Shown in pieces: positions 63,310 to 64,000 of a stretch of DNA of 64,000 nucleotides. Numbering within the stretch: the first letter of the stretch is position 1; each line of letters starts with the position of its first letter. Source of the stretch: a bacterium (GTDB lineage Bacteria > Actinomycetota > Acidimicrobiia > Spongiisociales > Spongiisociaceae); contig JAPPGU010000050.1 in assembly GCA_028821265.1 (NCBI GenBank), positions 39,392 through 103,391 of the forward strand, read 5' to 3'. Both the position numbers and the translations under genes were made by a program. Under the pieces are notes generated by a model that did no database searches, was not told where the DNA came from, and worked only from the letters and a program-made list of their open reading frames with translations.

Positions 63310-63652
63310 TCACATCCGGGGTCTGCTGTTCCAGGTGGTCGGCGGCCGCGTCCAGTCGCCGATCCATTTTGCGAACCATTGCTCGTACCAGTCCGGGTCG
63401 AGCAGTTCCACTTCATCGATAGCGAAGTCCGCCGGCAGGTTGATGAGGTCGGTTGCCATCCCTGCCAATGTACCGGTCCGGTGTCTCCTGAACGGGGTGA
63501 CCCTGGCCACCGGGTGACCGTGCCTGGTGACGACTATCTCCTCGCCGGTGTCACGCAACGGCGTCCAGCAGTGTCGCACAGTTTGTCCGGAACTCGCTCA
63601 CCGAGACGACCCGGGCGCCCGACTCTCCTGCTGGTTCGGTGCTCTCGGACAT
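63310..63652 (-). pseudogene. Frameshifted Phd/YefM-type antitoxin
   Basis: ATG 63652 opens MSESTEPAGESGARVVSVSE FRTNCATLLDAV, which stops after 34 codons. The adjacent frame continues RDTGEEIVVTRHGHPVARVT to 63310. Together they give the Phd fold (S.SEFR.N...LLD.V..TGEEIVVTRHG.PVARV). One extra base in the A-A pair at 63557-63558 breaks the frame (GCCGTTGCGTGAC for an expected GCCGTGCGTGAC). No toxin gene is next to it. Confidence 0.8.
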
Positions 63653-63721
63653 TGGTGTGGGCTTCCTTGACTCGACAGATGCCAAGAATGTACAGACCCT
63701 CCGATATAACGTTTCGGCAGA

Positions 63722-63751
63722 TTGTGAGCGGGATCACAAGCGGGCTACCAT
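63722..63751 (+). promoter_or_regulatory. CRP/GlxR-type palindrome overlapping the promoter of the ATP synthase locus
   Basis: TTGTGA-N6-TCACAA (63722-63739) contains a perfect TGTGA-N6-TCACA, the CRP/GlxR consensus. TTGTGA is also a good -35, 18 bp from TACCAT (63746-63751), which lies 8 nt before the ATG of the atpZ/atpI-like gene. Binding at this position would be expected to repress or modulate transcription. Confidence 0.65.
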
Positions 63752-63759
63752 CAGAGCCG

Positions 63760-64000
63760 ATGCCCGAGCCCGTCGGCCAGCACCACTCCCAAGCGGAAAC
63801 CCGCAGATCACCTGCGGATTCAGCCCTCCAGACAGCGCATGCCGGGGTGACTTCGGCGGTGGCTGACGGATGGGTGGCGGGGGGCTCCTTCTTCGGTTCC
63901 ATAATGGCCGGCACCCTGCTGGGTTGGCTTGCTGATCGATGGCTCGACACCGAACCTTGGCTCATCGTGGCCGGCATCGTCCTGGGATCCGTCAACGGGT
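63760..64000 (+). CDS. AtpZ/AtpI-like F0F1-ATPase accessory protein, 3' end beyond window
   Basis: About 80 residues are visible: a polar N terminus (MPEPVGQHHSQAETRRSPAD) and then GGSFFGSIMAGTLLGWLADR as the first helix and WLIVAGIVLGSVNG as the second, cut by the window end. The GxxxG-rich hairpin with DRWLDTEPW between helices fits the AtpZ/AtpI family, assembly or Mg2+/Ca2+-linked accessory proteins whose gene usually heads the atp operon. The operon itself would lie beyond the window. Confidence 0.8.
   Translation, partial: MPEPVGQHHSQAETRRSPADSALQTAHAGVTSAVADGWVAGGSFFGSIMAGTLLGWLADRWLDTEPWLIVAGIVLGSVNG

Overview
The window is high-GC bacterial chromosome. Gene content points to an actinobacterium, most likely of the Acidimicrobiia type, known mainly as environmental or sponge-associated genomes. 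The indications are a PAC2 protein, a Ppm1/Lnt-like N-acyltransferase, a GHMP homoserine kinase, an actinobacterial-type dCTP deaminase, a roughly 30-codon bS22-like ribosomal miniprotein and many TAnnnT boxes 6-9 nt before start codons (leaderless mRNAs). The genus is inference; nothing here fixes it.

Layout. 1-4.5 kb (minus): ribosomal protein bL25 (cut by the window edge), adenine deaminase with an AzgA/PbuG-type purine permease, and a UgpC/MsmK-type ABC ATPase. 4.6-7.3 kb: a small accessory island of lower G+C with an IS1595 transposase remnant, a DNA methyltransferase fused to a C-terminal Mrr-like nuclease domain, and tiny ORFs. 7.3-11.3 kb (minus): a geranylgeranyl-reductase-family flavoprotein and the molybdate transporter modABC. 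11.4-16.7 kb (plus): a folate-type cyclo-ligase-like protein, a lipoprotein glutaminyl cyclase and the core block rpsF-ssb-rpsR-rplI-dnaB. 16.7-29.8 kb: housekeeping and envelope genes, including a TGS GTPase, MBL hydrolase, LiaF-like protein, ROK kinase, Lnt, an inositol-phosphatase-family enzyme, a DUF695-like protein, an M3 peptidase, a copper ATPase with a duplicated metal-binding domain, and PAC2. 29.8-31.6 kb: a decayed accessory zone with toxin-antitoxin-like remnants and small unknown ORFs.

31.6-44.6 kb is one giant secreted protein of 4327 residues: about 17 Calx-beta domains, Fn3 domains, pre-peptidase-like domains and three copies of a roughly 160-residue module. A 10-G homopolymer lies in its leader. 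44.7-51.4 kb: bS22-like miniprotein, thrB, a cation diffusion facilitator, tRNA-Gly(CCC), dcd, purB, a beta-hydroxyacid dehydrogenase and an MDR oxidoreductase. 51.4-57.5 kb: a MITE-like element, thiD, unknown envelope proteins, fdhD, a 35-bp tandem repeat array, a mog/moaB gene and surE. 57.5-61.2 kb: a Rieske oxygenase with its reductase and a serine hydrolase. 61.4-64 kb: glyA, a DUF2283 protein, a frameshifted Phd/YefM antitoxin, and the start of an atpZ/atpI gene under a perfect CRP/GlxR-type palindrome.

Themes. Molybdenum use is spread over three loci (modABC, fdhD, mog). One-carbon and purine metabolism recur (glyA, purB, adenine deaminase, cyclo-ligase-like protein). Three accessory spots (4.6-7.3, 29.8-31.6 and 63.0-63.7 kb) hold mobile or defence-type debris. 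The most noteworthy items are the methyltransferase-nuclease fusion, the giant repeat protein with its poly-G leader, the MITE-like family, the 35-bp array and the CRP-type site before the ATP synthase locus.
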